Of a DNA stretch of 64,000 bases, positions 11,437-21,525 are shown in pieces. The DNA lies in NCBI GenBank assembly GCA_029531795.1, contig JAPEIS010000005.1, positions 1,672,001-1,736,000 of the forward strand, given 5' to 3'. How positions within the stretch are numbered: the stretch's first letter is position 1; each line of letters opens with the position of its first letter. Under the pieces are notes generated by a model. That model made no database searches, was not told where the DNA came from, and was given only the letters and a program-made list of their open reading frames with translations. The translations under genes were made by a program, and so were the position numbers. The DNA comes from Sclerotinia nivalis. Its lineage: Eukaryota; Ascomycota; Leotiomycetes; Helotiales; Sclerotiniaceae.

Positions 11437-12292
11437 TTAAAAAAACTTCTTCTCATCTCTTCTAGAACGATCTCTGTTTGGCGATCTATCGGTTCTACGC
11501 GTATTAGATGACGATCCATTCTGCGCAGCGAGTCTTTCCTGTTCTTTTTTCTCAGCCCTCTTCCTATCTCTTCTTTGGTCTTCACTTTCTTCCTTCGGCT
11601 TCGAGGTTCTTGTATCCGTCTGCCTTTTTATCGAGGCGGGTTCTCTAGGAAGCTTGTCTTTTTCTGTTTGCCTGTCATCGTCCTTCCTCCCTTGCCTCTT
11701 CTTTTCTTCTTGTGCATCCTTGAGCGCTCTTGCAGCAGTCTCGACCCTTCTTTTGGAACCTGGAGGTAGTGGAAGAGGTTTTTCACCATTCCCTTCGAGA
11801 TCCCGGAGAGTATTCTGTCTCTTGGTAGTTTTGGTGGGAGTATTGTCATCAGGGCTCTGTATCATTCGATCTATCTGGTGTTAGTAAGGGGATTAGTAGA
11901 ATCAAAGATTTTGCCTTACTGTTTGATGCGGGACTCGTGCGTCTCTCAGGGGTACGTGGAGGTGACCTCATCACAGAGCTACCCGGGCGGAAAAATCTAT
12001 CTTCAAATTCTTGAGCTTGTCCTTTAGGCTGCACTGACACTTCTACTTTCTTAGACTTTGATCTAGATGTCCTATCACCATCCGATGCCGTACTAGCAGT
12101 GGATGCGGACCAGGTAGAAACAGGTGGCGCATTGCGTCCTCTGGATGACTTGGGATCGATCTTATCACCAGACCCCGTGTTTCGAGAACTATGACCAGAA
12201 ACTCTCATATCCCCATACATATCAATGATTTCGCTGACTTTACCATCACTTTCGAATCTTTTATGGCCAGGAGTACGATTTTTAGAACTCAT
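11437..12292 (-). CDS. Orphan charged, low-complexity protein
   Basis: Two exons, 12292-11920 and 11870-11437, joined by a 49-bp intron with an ACTAAC branch site, encode about 268 residues. The first half is Ser/Thr/Pro-rich and contains the short block SEIIDMYGDMR and the run FEDRFFRPGSSVMRSPPRTPE, with several SP/TP sites. The second half is dominated by Lys, Arg and Glu (repeated DRKRAEKKEQERL-like runs), predicting charged helix or disorder and nuclear-type basic clusters. I recognise no domain. The acceptor after CAGATAG rather than the earlier CCAG keeps the frame. The gene is probably real given frame continuity across the intron; its function is unknown. Confidence 0.7.
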
Positions 12293-13591
12293 ATTTGTGG
12301 TGATTTAGTGTGTCGGTATCTCAATATTCCAATATATATGTGAGTTTGGGAAAGCGACTTTAGAGAAGTAATAAGAGGAGGATGACGATTATTAGGGTTG
12401 ATGAGACTGAAACTACACAGTATAATTTCATCAAGTCATATTTATACTTATTCAAGTCTGACTAGCATTGTTGGTTTATCGTGAGCCAAAATGTCGACCA
12501 GGTACACTGGAGGCAGGTCGATGATATCTCTGACCTGCGTGTTACAACAAGGTCTTTCAAAGCCACAAGAAAAGCGGATTCAATTTGGCGAGATTTGGTG
12601 TTTGAAATATATCGAAGACATCGCGTTGGGGGCCATGTTTTCAGTGAGGTAACAAAAAGACAACAAAAGGGCCATAAAAAAGGTGAAGGGTCGGTGAAGG
12701 GCCGCTCGCGGCAAAGTAGGCTATCCAACAAGTACAAGTTCGCAAGTAACATATTGAAAATGCCTTGCAGTGTATAATGGCAACTTCCCAAAGCAAGTAC
12801 CTGAAGAATAATCAAGCCACGGTTATGAACTATCTTTGAATGCAATGTCGGTACACTGAGGATAAACACTTGTTCAACATCTAGAAAGAACAAGAAAACT
12901 GCGGCAACATCCATAGTAGGCTAACCACGCAGAAGACCATAACTCTACAAGTACCAATAAAAACATAAGGAACACGTAACATCTAGGCCGACAGCTACTC
13001 GACCAGACTCAAGACCACACAAGCTTGAACTTGCAGGAGCCCGAAGTTGAATAACACGTGCACTTTCGAACAAATTAACCAAGCTCCATCCAAGAATAAG
13101 ATTTGGACGTTATGTAGCCCAATATGAGCGGCTTCATTGAATGTACTGCACACTTGCGGAACCAAAAAGAGCCTATTGAAATGTGCAAAGTCACCTGAAT
13201 GTGAATGGCGTGTTACATTCCCATTGTTGCGAGGCTTCATCATTGTAGAATTCACCACGTCGATCAAAACATCATAACGCTTCGATTCGAAGACTCCCTA
13301 AATTGCTTTGGCTGAAATTCCTTCATATGTTGAGTGACCAGGTCCACATGGCCATTCAACGGATGTGAAGGCTTGATATTCACATTCATATCTTCAGTAT
13401 CTTACACTTCATGCGGGTCGAAATCCACAGACTCAGCTACTTTAACATCGTCATCCCGTCATTGTGCCGAGTATCATGCACGTAATTGTTGCGCTCATCG
13501 TCCCCAGCTTCCCAGACTGCTATGCATCCATATTGCCCCACGATCTTATCGTTGACGACATTTGTTGGTCCCATCCACTAGTATCCTTCCT
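12293..13591. other. Intergenic, no convincing gene
   Basis: About 1.3 kb between two minus-strand genes. Two ORFs of 90-150 codons on the minus strand (about 12462-12914 and 12995-13267) have no recognisable domain, and I treat them as chance. The left end should hold the promoter of the orphan gene ending at 11437, and the right end the 3' UTR of bL34m. Confidence 0.5.
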
Positions 13592-14027
13592 TTAATGGCT
13601 CAAAGTACTTCTCCTCTTCGACTTCCTCCTCTGCAACGTCGCTCTCCCCTTCCTCGTCTTAATTCTGCTTAAAAATCCATGCCTCCTCTTCCTAACAAAA
13701 TGACTCGGACTAAATGTATTTCTCGGTCCACAACGTACTTGTGTTGTGCTCAATGCTGGATGTGTTGAGATCTTTGGGAGGAGGTCTAGTGGTGCTGCTT
13801 CTGAAGCAATGATCACCGATGAGGTGGGTTTGAATGCGGAGGGAGATAACGTTGGTCGGAGGGGTGTTATTGATGTAAATGTTCTGGAAAGTTGTGAGTA
13901 TGGAGATGTGGCTGCGTGATGAATTGGTGGAAATCTACCTTTTCGCCAGAATAGAACTTGACTGTGAAAGTACCCTCGATACAATTGGAGCAGCCCTGAG
14001 ACCATGAGAGCAGCGTAGACACAACAT
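13592..14027 (-). CDS. MRPL34: Mitochondrial large-subunit ribosomal protein bL34m
   Basis: Two exons, 14027-13939 and 13883-13592, encode about 126 residues. Exon 1 supplies a typical matrix-targeting presequence (MLCLRCSHGLRAAPIVSRVL), rich in Arg and Ser and lacking acids. A 55-bp intron ending in TTTCCAG joins it in phase to TFTSITPLRP. The last 45 residues are the bacterial L34 signature: NTFSPSHFVRKRRHGFLSR, then KTRKGRATLQRRKSKRR and a final LSH. L34 lies near the exit tunnel region of the large subunit. Reading straight through the intron gives a longer ORF with a poor N-terminus; the spliced form is preferred because it creates the presequence. It is divergent from the Rpa14-like gene 233 bp away. 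Confidence 0.9.
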
Positions 14028-14260
14028 TTTGCTTCAATTTGTGAATATCTTGACCCGTTCCAGAATTCGAGGTTGTTACCATGCAGTATCAAAATCAAAA
14101 ACCACGCTAGCGGACAATTTCCCGCCTCAGTCGCAAAAAAATCTCAAGCTCCATGAAACTTCCCGATTTCACACTTCGAAAATCAGTTTCTTGGACGATC
14201 TTCGAGCATTCAATCTTTACAGCTATAATCAATTGTCTTTATACCTAAAAATTAATCAAG
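14028..14260. promoter_or_regulatory. Short bidirectional promoter, bL34m / Rpa14-like gene
   Basis: Only 233 bp separate the two divergent start codons, so both core promoters and 5' UTRs must lie here. No sharp known element was identified by eye. The plus-strand side ends with a pyrimidine/AT-rich leader before ATG 14261. Confidence 0.55.
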
Positions 14261-14845
14261 ATGTCCGCCTTTCCACCCCATAAATCCATCCCTTCAATCC
14301 CCGTCAATCAAACAATCGCTCTCAAATACCTCCAAGAATATCTCTCCCTCACAGCCAGCACACCATATCTTCTTCCCAACGCCAAACTCGAGCCTACGGG
14401 TCCCACAATTGGCAGTAGTCACTCCAGCGTCACAATTCACAATCTCCAACGAGTTGAAGCCGGTCTACGTGGAGAATGGCTTGCACCGACTTTAGAACTC
14501 GAGGAGGAAAATGCCGTGGAGATTGCGCATGGTATGGATGATGGGACAGTGGAAGGAAGTGGGGAGGGTGATAAAATGGATGTAGATGGGTGGCAGGATA
14601 AGGAGGAGTTCGAGAGAGAGCAGAGCATCGAGGAGGGAGATGTAGGCGCAAGGGTTCAAAAGGTGAAAAACAGGGACGTTGATAGCGATCTCGATGATGA
14701 ACCGAGTGCGAAGGAAGTTCCAGATTTTACGAAAGGCCCGAAAGAAATGTCCAGAAAAGAGAAAGATGCACGAAAGGCAGAGAAAAAGGCGAGACACAAG
14801 GCGGAACTGAAAGCGAAGGAAGCGAAGAAACAATCCAAAGCATAA
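14261..14845 (+). CDS. Probable RNA polymerase I subunit Rpa14-like protein
   Basis: Intronless, 194 residues. The N-terminal half holds the conserved core: IALKYLQEYLSLTASTPYLL, then LEPTGPTIGSS and VTIHNLQRVEAGLRGEWLAP. This pattern fits the fungal A14 subunit, which with A43 forms the stalk of Pol I. The middle is very acidic (Asp/Glu). The C-terminal 40 residues are a Lys/Ala/Glu helix (RKEKDARKAEKKARHKAEL). Yeast Rpa14 is shorter, so the tails are extensions. The family is recalled from the core pattern only; a domain search would confirm it. The stop is 87 bp from the convergent Ste24 stop. Confidence 0.6.
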   Translation: MSAFPPHKSIPSIPVNQTIALKYLQEYLSLTASTPYLLPNAKLEPTGPTIGSSHSSVTIHNLQRVEAGLRGEWLAPTLELEEENAVEIAHGMDDGTVEGSGEGDKMDVDGWQDKEEFEREQSIEEGDVGARVQKVKNRDVDSDLDDEPSAKEVPDFTKGPKEMSRKEKDARKAEKKARHKAELKAKEAKKQSKA

Positions 14846-14932
14846 TTGAGCATGGCGAACTACAAGTCACAAATTTTTGATGCGTTTTAGCGAGGTTAAC
14901 AGGATTCTTCTAATTCAGTCTATACTGTACAT

Positions 14933-16489
14933 CTACAGTTCTCTACCACTAGTTTTTGCGACCTTCTCATCGTTTGAAACCTTCTCATCCTTGGCAGCAG
15001 CTGGTGCAACTGGACCGCTCGACTTCCATCCTAGAGCACCCAATCTCTCCGACAAAATTGGATGCGAGAAATGGTAGCTTGCATACATCCAGTCTGCATC
15101 CATAGTGCTCAAATTCTGGATCTGCAATTTGATCAACGAACGAGCCAGCTCAGCCTGGTATCCAAGTCCTTGTGCGAAGTTATCTGCTTCAAATTCGTAC
15201 TTTCTGCTCAGGATGTTCATCAAGAGCTTGATGATTGTGTCCATAGGGGCAAGCGCATCAGAGAATAAGATGAAACCGATAATAATTGGGAATTCGTTGT
15301 GGAAACCAAAGGATTGGTACAAGGAATGGTTGTTGATGAAGACGGAGAACAGGGAGAAGATGTAGAAGAAATGGGCCTGCCAAAAGTTAATAATAAGTCG
15401 TAATGACCACATCAAATTTGCCTACCTGTGAGATTCCAAAGAGCTTTGTAGTATGTCCGCGACTCCAGTGACCAAGTTCATGTGCAAGAACAGCTACAAT
15501 CTCTTGTGTATCGCTCTTCTCGATCAAAGTATCATAGATGACAATATGCTTCTTCCATGGCAAACCAAAGAAATAAGCATTACTGTGAGCACTGCGCTTG
15601 CTGCCATCGATAACATGCAATTCGTGAAGAGGGAAATTCAGACGTCTAGCCAAAGCCTCTACGCCATCCTTCAATTCTCCAGGTTCGAGAGGGGAAAGCT
15701 TGTTAAACAACGGCAAGATAGTAATTGGATAAATGGTAATCATGAAAACCTGAAGCCCGGCGCCAAACAACCACAAGTAGTAGAAGAATTGATGTCCAGT
15801 CTTTTGGATAATAGTAAGGAAGCCAGCGAGAATTGGTGGAGTCAAAGTGAATGCCAACATTTGTCCCTTCAACATATCCATAACAAAGATCTTAGGCGTC
15901 TGCTTATTGAAACCGAACTTCTCCTCCAATACGAAATTCTGGTAAATAGAAGTCGGCAGCGAAAGAATTTGTTGAATTACAACAAAAGTAAGGATGAAGA
16001 CGATCGAGTGAGAAATTTCGCCCGTAAATCGAGCGGGTGCAAGTCGTAAAAGCCATGAGCCAGTGAAATCCCAAAGTTTGGGAAGAACATCGAAGTAAAT
16101 GAATGCCGTGTTTTGAATTTGTCCATAGAGTCCTGCAACGAAACCGAATTGTGCTTTTGCGCGTCCATAGGCCTTTTGGAGGTCAGTGAGTGGTGGTGGG
16201 GAGATGGTAAGGCTGACAATGACATACCTGGCTTTTGTCAAAAACTTCTTGGGAGACTTCATTTGAGAGAACCTTGGGGGGACGAGTTTGCTTTAAGATT
16301 TGATACTGGCGGAGAGAGAGAAACCCTTCGAAAAGATATTGTGCGAGAGAGAATCCAACGATGAGCTTCTTCCATGGGAATAGTGGCCTATCAAGGAAAC
16401 GCGCAAGGCGCTGAAATAACATAGTTAGTATTTGTTAAGATAGCTCAATGGAAATATGACTGGAATAGTTATACCTGAAGGAAATCCAT
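14933..16489 (-). CDS. STE24: CAAX prenyl protease Ste24 (M48 zinc metallopeptidase)
   Basis: Four exons, 16489-16475, 16410-16228, 16172-15426 and 15376-14933, encode about 462 residues, close to the yeast length. Exon 1 encodes only MDFLQ. The enzyme is a multispanning ER/inner nuclear membrane protease. It removes the AAX tripeptide from prenylated CAAX proteins and makes a second N-terminal cut in fungal a-factor-type pheromones. The zinc motif HELGH lies at about residues 297-301 (VLAHELGHWSRGH), and the third ligand is in KYEFEADNFA near residue 378. Hydrophobic spans occur throughout. All three introns are phase 0. The C-terminal tail is Lys/Ala-rich and ends GREL. Farnesyltransferase alpha, which acts one step earlier in the pathway, lies 33 kb away in this window. 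Confidence 0.96.
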
Positions 16490-17572
16490 CTTGAACTCAA
16501 TATTGAGATGGATGGTATGTTGATACGTCTCAAAGAGTGGTCTTGTTGTTCAGTTGGAATTGAAGGATTGCATGATGAGCAAAGGAAGAGGTGGTGCACC
16601 AGTGGTACCCTATATCTGTCCACCAATGCCTAATTCTAAGGCGCCCATCTCACGCCTAATCTGCTGTTTGCTTTGACGACGTTTCATCGGAAACATCATT
16701 CTCAACACAATATGAAATAAAATCTTTACCATTCAATCAATTAATTCTCTGGAGAGCAGAAGTCTGGTTTGATTGATAAAAGCTGTATGATGCTTTGAAT
16801 TACGCCCCAAAAACTCCACAGTTGTACAAGTCTCGTCAGTCCCTTCATTGATTTGATTCGCAAAATATGCTCTATCAGTAATCATCTATTCATTCAATCA
16901 AACACTTCATTTACCAAAAAAACTCTCAAGTCATGAGTGCATCTTTTATTAAGTTCCACCTATTGATTTTCCGATGGGCGAGATTCTCGAGCTGCAACAT
17001 TACCCATCTACATACAGTACCCATCATGCCATCCAAAGAACAAGAGAGCGGGCGATATATTCTCTTCCATGATCATGAGCCTTCTTCTATGTCGGAAAAT
17101 ACCAACCGCTAAGCACCGATGTCAAGGACAATTCTGGACTCGTACTTCAAGTCGGCAGTTAAAAGTAAAGAAAGTAGCCGATGGGTGGTAACCACTCAAG
17201 TTTGTATCAGTGAGCCACGGAGTATTCATTGGTCAATATTCACGGAGATGCAGATTGATGCAACAGTGATACACTATATGCATGATTCCATAATCATATA
17301 TGGCGTATTCAATGTTACAATGTCATGGTATAGGAGTTGAGTTAGTTGCGATCGGGATTTGAAGCTTTTGATGATTCCGTGGAAGGGGAGGAGGGGTGAG
17401 GAGTATATATTGGGGTAGGAGGTCTCATAGTTGTGTGTACTTCAGAAATCAGAATCATTATCTACGAGAGCATTAAAACACTTTACAAGCACTTCTCAGA
17501 AGCTGAAGACATTTGACATTTCCTTCACCATATAACTACACAACCAACCAATCAACCAAAGCGTATATCACC
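16490..17572. other. Divergent intergenic region, Ste24 / nitroreductase
   Basis: About 1.1 kb with no credible ORF. A near-match to the window's 9-mer (CACGGAGTA) lies near 17217-17225. A TATA-like element (gtatatattgg) at about 17402-17412 precedes the nitroreductase start by 160-170 bp. Confidence 0.5.
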
Positions 17573-18271
17573 ATGCCACACGCAATCAAAACAGAAACCA
17601 CCCATGATTCATCTTACCCTGAGATGACCTTGAAAGAATCCCTCATGACACGACACTCAAGCCGTGCCTTCCTTCCAACCCCCGTCCCAAAATCCATCAT
17701 AAAATCCACCCTCGACCTAGCTCGCTTCGCCCCCTCAAATTCAAACATCCAACCGCAACGCATTTTCCTCCTAACAGGCGAGCCTCTCGAAAACCTCAAA
17801 ACTAAGCTATATGCCATAGCATCAGAATCCACTCCCAGTATTCCTGCCCTCCCTGAGGCATACACACACTACCGCTCTGAAGTTGGTCGTCAACTGTATG
17901 GCGAAGCGATGGGTATTCCGCGATCCGATTCAAAAGCTCGCAATGCGGCCGTGCTTCGTAACTATCAGTTTTTCGACGCACCGGTTGGAGCAATAGTGTG
18001 TATTGATAAAAGTCTGACGAATGCAGATAGAGTGAGCGTGGGTATGTGGCTACAGACTTGGTTACTGGCGCTCACGGAGAGAGGAGTGGGTTCATGCGTG
18101 CAAGTTTGTGAGACGGGCTATCCTGCCTTACTGCGGAGCGAATGTGGGATTAGTGATGATCTGGAGATTTTGGTGGCGGTGTCGATTGGGTATGAAGATC
18201 CGGAGTTTAAGGCTAATGGGTTGAGGATTGGGAGAGAGGATGCGGAGAAATTTGTTAATTTTTTGGAATAG
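17573..18271 (+). CDS. Nitroreductase-family oxidoreductase (FMN-dependent)
   Basis: Intronless, 232 residues from ATG 17573 (MPHAIKTE). An in-frame ATG at 17513 would add 20 non-conserved residues. The N-terminal FMN-binding signature is clear: SLMTRHSSRAFLPTPVP, then LDLARFAPSNSNIQPQRIFL. The middle carries RNAAVLRNYQFFDAPVGAIVCID and the C-terminal half SVGMWLQTWLLALTERGVGSC and ILVAVSIGYEDPEFKANGLR, matching bacterial-type nitroreductases. These homodimeric flavoproteins reduce nitroaromatics, quinones or activated alkenes with NAD(P)H. The true substrate is unknown. The bacterial-like form and lack of introns leave acquisition by transfer open, but base use is not obviously foreign. Confidence 0.88.
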   Translation: MPHAIKTETTHDSSYPEMTLKESLMTRHSSRAFLPTPVPKSIIKSTLDLARFAPSNSNIQPQRIFLLTGEPLENLKTKLYAIASESTPSIPALPEAYTHYRSEVGRQLYGEAMGIPRSDSKARNAAVLRNYQFFDAPVGAIVCIDKSLTNADRVSVGMWLQTWLLALTERGVGSCVQVCETGYPALLRSECGISDDLEILVAVSIGYEDPEFKANGLRIGREDAEKFVNFLE

Positions 18272-18940
18272 AGCATCGGCTGGGGTTTATGTCTGCGATT
18301 TGAAAAAAATTGTTGAACTTGGATTTGAGATTTTTCTTTTTAGGAGTTCATATTCTGCATCTACGTAGACATCAGATTAGAACACACCAATAATCATCAT
18401 TTACAACCTTCCCTAGAGTCCTACACCGACACCATCTTGAAAGGCCTGCGGACCAAAGCAATGAATGGTCATCCATCCGTCCCATCATGAGTTGACCGGG
18501 ATAATCTTCCTTACCTTGAACAAAAAGCCGGCACTTAGAAACACCTGTTGATTGACATACCTATTATCTTGACTGCTGGTTCAACAACTCCATAGCACCT
18601 CGCTCCTTCCTTTTCTTTCCTTCTCCCCTCTCTCTCATTAACTCCTAGCTTCTCCCCAATAAATCCAAGATTCCAAAGATTCCAAGTCCAGCATTCACTT
18701 TCAATTCCCTCGGACAATAACACCTGTTTCTCCCAATCAATAAATTCCTCCTTCTTCCTTCTACCTTGTAACCCTTGACTCTCAATCATTAACCACCTAA
18801 TAATTACGACAATAGTTCTCTTCAAATACAATATTCGGGTGATCTCACCCGAAATATCTTGGTTTAAAATCGCAAATGGGTGGGGACATCAACTACAATC
18901 AGCTACATTCTATAAGCTGATCAATCAATATCTATACAAA
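18272..18940. other. Intergenic with promoter of the orphan 440-residue gene
   Basis: About 670 bp. It contains the nitroreductase 3' flank, a pyrimidine-rich middle and a striking palindrome at 18834-18853, 87 bp before ATG 18941. Confidence 0.55.
18834..18853. promoter_or_regulatory. Palindrome containing CGG-N10-CCG, candidate Zn2Cys6 binding site
   Basis: The arms TTCGGGTGA (18834-18842) and TCACCCGAA (18845-18853) are perfect reverse complements around TC. The inner form is CGGGTGATCTCACCCG, i.e. inverted CGG triplets spaced by ten bases. This is the architecture bound by dimeric fungal zinc-cluster regulators (Put3-type spacing). Its position just upstream of a start codon supports a regulatory role, but binding is inferred. 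Confidence 0.55.
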
Positions 18941-20319
18941 ATGGCTTCAAAAAACAATAACTTTATGGAAAACGTACGTAGATAAATCTCACAAATCCCA
19001 TCTCGCATCTACTAACACCAAATCCACAGCACCCCGAATCCTCCTCCAACGCACCCTACCCAAAAGACGCAACCCCAATGCCCCTCTCACCCTTCAACAC
19101 CATCCCCACACAAATAACATCCACCGCCCTCCTAGCCATCCCTTTCATCTCCATCCTCATCGGCGTCTCCTCCCATTATCCCAGCAAACCCATCTACGCC
19201 ATCTATTCCCCGAGCACCGCATCCCTGCAATACATACACGGAGATGGTACTTTAATCGACGCCCTCTCCATCTGTCCGCTTCTCACCTTCAACAACGGCG
19301 ATTCCATCTGTTCCCGTCAACGTCTTAATATGATCGAATGCATGAATCGCTCCGCACGCTACTATCAAATGATTCACTCACCCTTCTGGAACGAAGATGG
19401 AGTCCACGAAAAAGCTTTCCGGGGTCCGTTTACTAACGCGGAAGCTGTAAAGGAAGCCCTCACATATATATCCGATTTGCGTTTCGGACCCGACAACATA
19501 GCAGCGCTTAGAACACTACCTCTCGATCGACATCTCGTTTCCACTCTCCCAGATCCAAGCGCTCCCTGCATTTCCCTAACCGCGCCTCCGATATGGGATT
19601 TCAGCGTCCATCATACTGATTTCACAGATCCGCATCTAGATCCCACACATGAAAGTAAACTGTTAGGATTCTTCCAGACATTTATCCAACGCTATCGAAA
19701 CCACGTTTCGTATCCCGTTTTCAAGAAAGCGGCATATGTACTCTCGGGTATGGAACAAGTAGGAGCCATTTACTGGCAAAGCGGACGCGAAGGAGTAAAA
19801 ACACATGGAGGATGGACTGTGGATGATTTTCTGGCTAGGTTTGCAAAGTATGAACAGTTTACTGAGGAATGGAGGTTTTTGTATGCCCCGAATCCGATTG
19901 CATGGTTAGAAGCGGAGCTGGCGGATGAGATGAGGAGGGAGAGGATGGGTGGGAGGAGAGGGAAAGTTCCGTGGATGGGAATGGTGGATGGGGTTGAAAT
20001 GGTGGAGGTGGTAGACTGGGAGGCGTTGGGTGAGTTTTATTGGGATGATGGGGAGGAGGGGAGAGGATATCCAAGATTGCTTGCTTGTGAAAAAGATGAA
20101 GACGGATTCGTTGATAACACTGAGATTCTGATAAAGAACGAGGAGTTGGAAGAGACCGAGATGCGAAATGATAACTCGCATCAGCCGAAGTATGTGGGTG
20201 AATTGCGAAAGAAAGGACATGGTAAGAATGGGAAGAGAAGTCGAGAGGAACGCGGTGAGAGCTCGGCGATTAAGAGGGCAAAGCCAGCTGCGTTAAATAT
20301 TATTTCAAGCTCCCGATGA
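18941..20319 (+). CDS. Orphan protein, about 440 residues
   Basis: Exon 1, 18941-18973 (MASKNNNFMEN), is joined by a 56-bp intron to exon 2, 19030-20319, in phase 0. Near the N-terminus a hydrophobic stretch (TALLAIPFISILIGVSS) could be a membrane segment. A Cys/Trp/Tyr-containing central region follows, including SRQRLNMIECMNRSARYY, FFQTFIQRYRNHVSYPVF and THGGWTVDDFLARFAKYEQF. The C-terminal quarter is charged and ends with clusters of basic residues (KKGHGKNGKRSREER, IKRAKP) that could be a nuclear signal. I recognise no family. The long open frame and good splice sites support a real gene, probably lineage-restricted. A palindromic zinc-cluster-type site sits just upstream. Confidence 0.72.
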
Positions 20320-21525
20320 TGCTGAGATTTGTGCATAGTTTAAGCGTTGCCTTTTGCGATTCAATGTTTTAATGAATTGAAATTCGGAAGTAAGCGTTGT
20401 CCCCTCGATGTTTTCTGCACCGTTTAATCTGAGATCGAGGTATTGGGATGATCTAATGATAGTAGCAACGGTAATGAAAAGTAATCACTAATTACACTAG
20501 ACCCGAATTCTACAGTCAGCTCACTCAATCCAAGACATCTACAATGGACTACCACCGAATAAAGCGCAAGTAGACACGACTCCATCCTTCAATCATTATA
20601 AGATCGCCATAATATAAACCAGCAATATATCTCTTCACAGCAACTCCGGCAACTCCAGCGAACAATTATTCCCAGCTGCAGCGCCTGATACATCAACATC
20701 ATAGCATAGGTAATACGGGACCGTATCCAATGACCAACATCCTAAAAAGTCGACAACAATGCAGAACCTCAGAAAACAAGGTAGCCCATACAACAGCTGC
20801 AGTGTTTCATAAACGTTTAACCAGTGCAAAAGTTCACCGCAAAATTGCAATCCCCGAACCTCTAACACGGGTGAGAAAAGAAACAAACGAATAAAATGGA
20901 CACACACACAGGTGTAGTATACATCAATCCATGTTAAGTCCAGCGCATCATTTGAAGTACACGAATGGTATAAGGCAGACTTCTGCATTATTCATGAACA
21001 ACCTCAGATATCCGACAATTCACAGTATCTCATTGCCTGCACTTTAGACAATTCGCATACTCATTTCGAGACATTATCCATCGTGATCATTTTTTCTCGA
21101 ATCCTCGCCGTGTGAATGCTTGAGGCACAATGACTTGCCATTATCAAGCATCTCCATAACAATTCTTCATCCAGTATTTCCACCTCTGTTCATACATCAT
21201 GATCTTATCTAATACCCTTAGTAGACACCGCTGGATTGGTCATTGGAGAGTCCATTAATTCGTTGAGCTCCCTAGCCCGTATATGTCATCTTAAGTTTTT
21301 ATTTTTTAAAAAAAGTAAAATTTCTAGCGCTGGCGTCACTATCCTAAGACAGAGACGAAATTCCCATTCTCTTTGCTTATGACAAAGAATTAATGCTATG
21401 ATAACCCCGAGCTATGAGATCACCTTTAATGCCTAGTCGTACTAATAAACAACACATTTACATGTGTATCCACCACCACCGAAACGCCTTTCCGATGAGT
21501 TGAGTGAATCTTTCCCTACCATACC
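20320..21525. other. Convergent intergenic region, no gene seen
   Basis: About 1.2 kb between the stop of the orphan gene and the stop of Yme1. The minus-strand ORF at 20635-20988 has no recognisable feature and I do not call it. T/A-rich runs near 21295-21320 may belong to 3' ends. Confidence 0.5.

Noticed and set aside
12462..13267. Two minus-strand ORFs of 150 and 90 codons
   Set aside because: No family resemblance, no consistent splice links, and residue composition typical of chance frames.
13592..14098. Single-exon 168-codon reading of the bL34m gene
   Set aside because: The N-terminal part lacks a presequence; splicing 13939 to 13883 gives a proper mitochondrial leader in phase.
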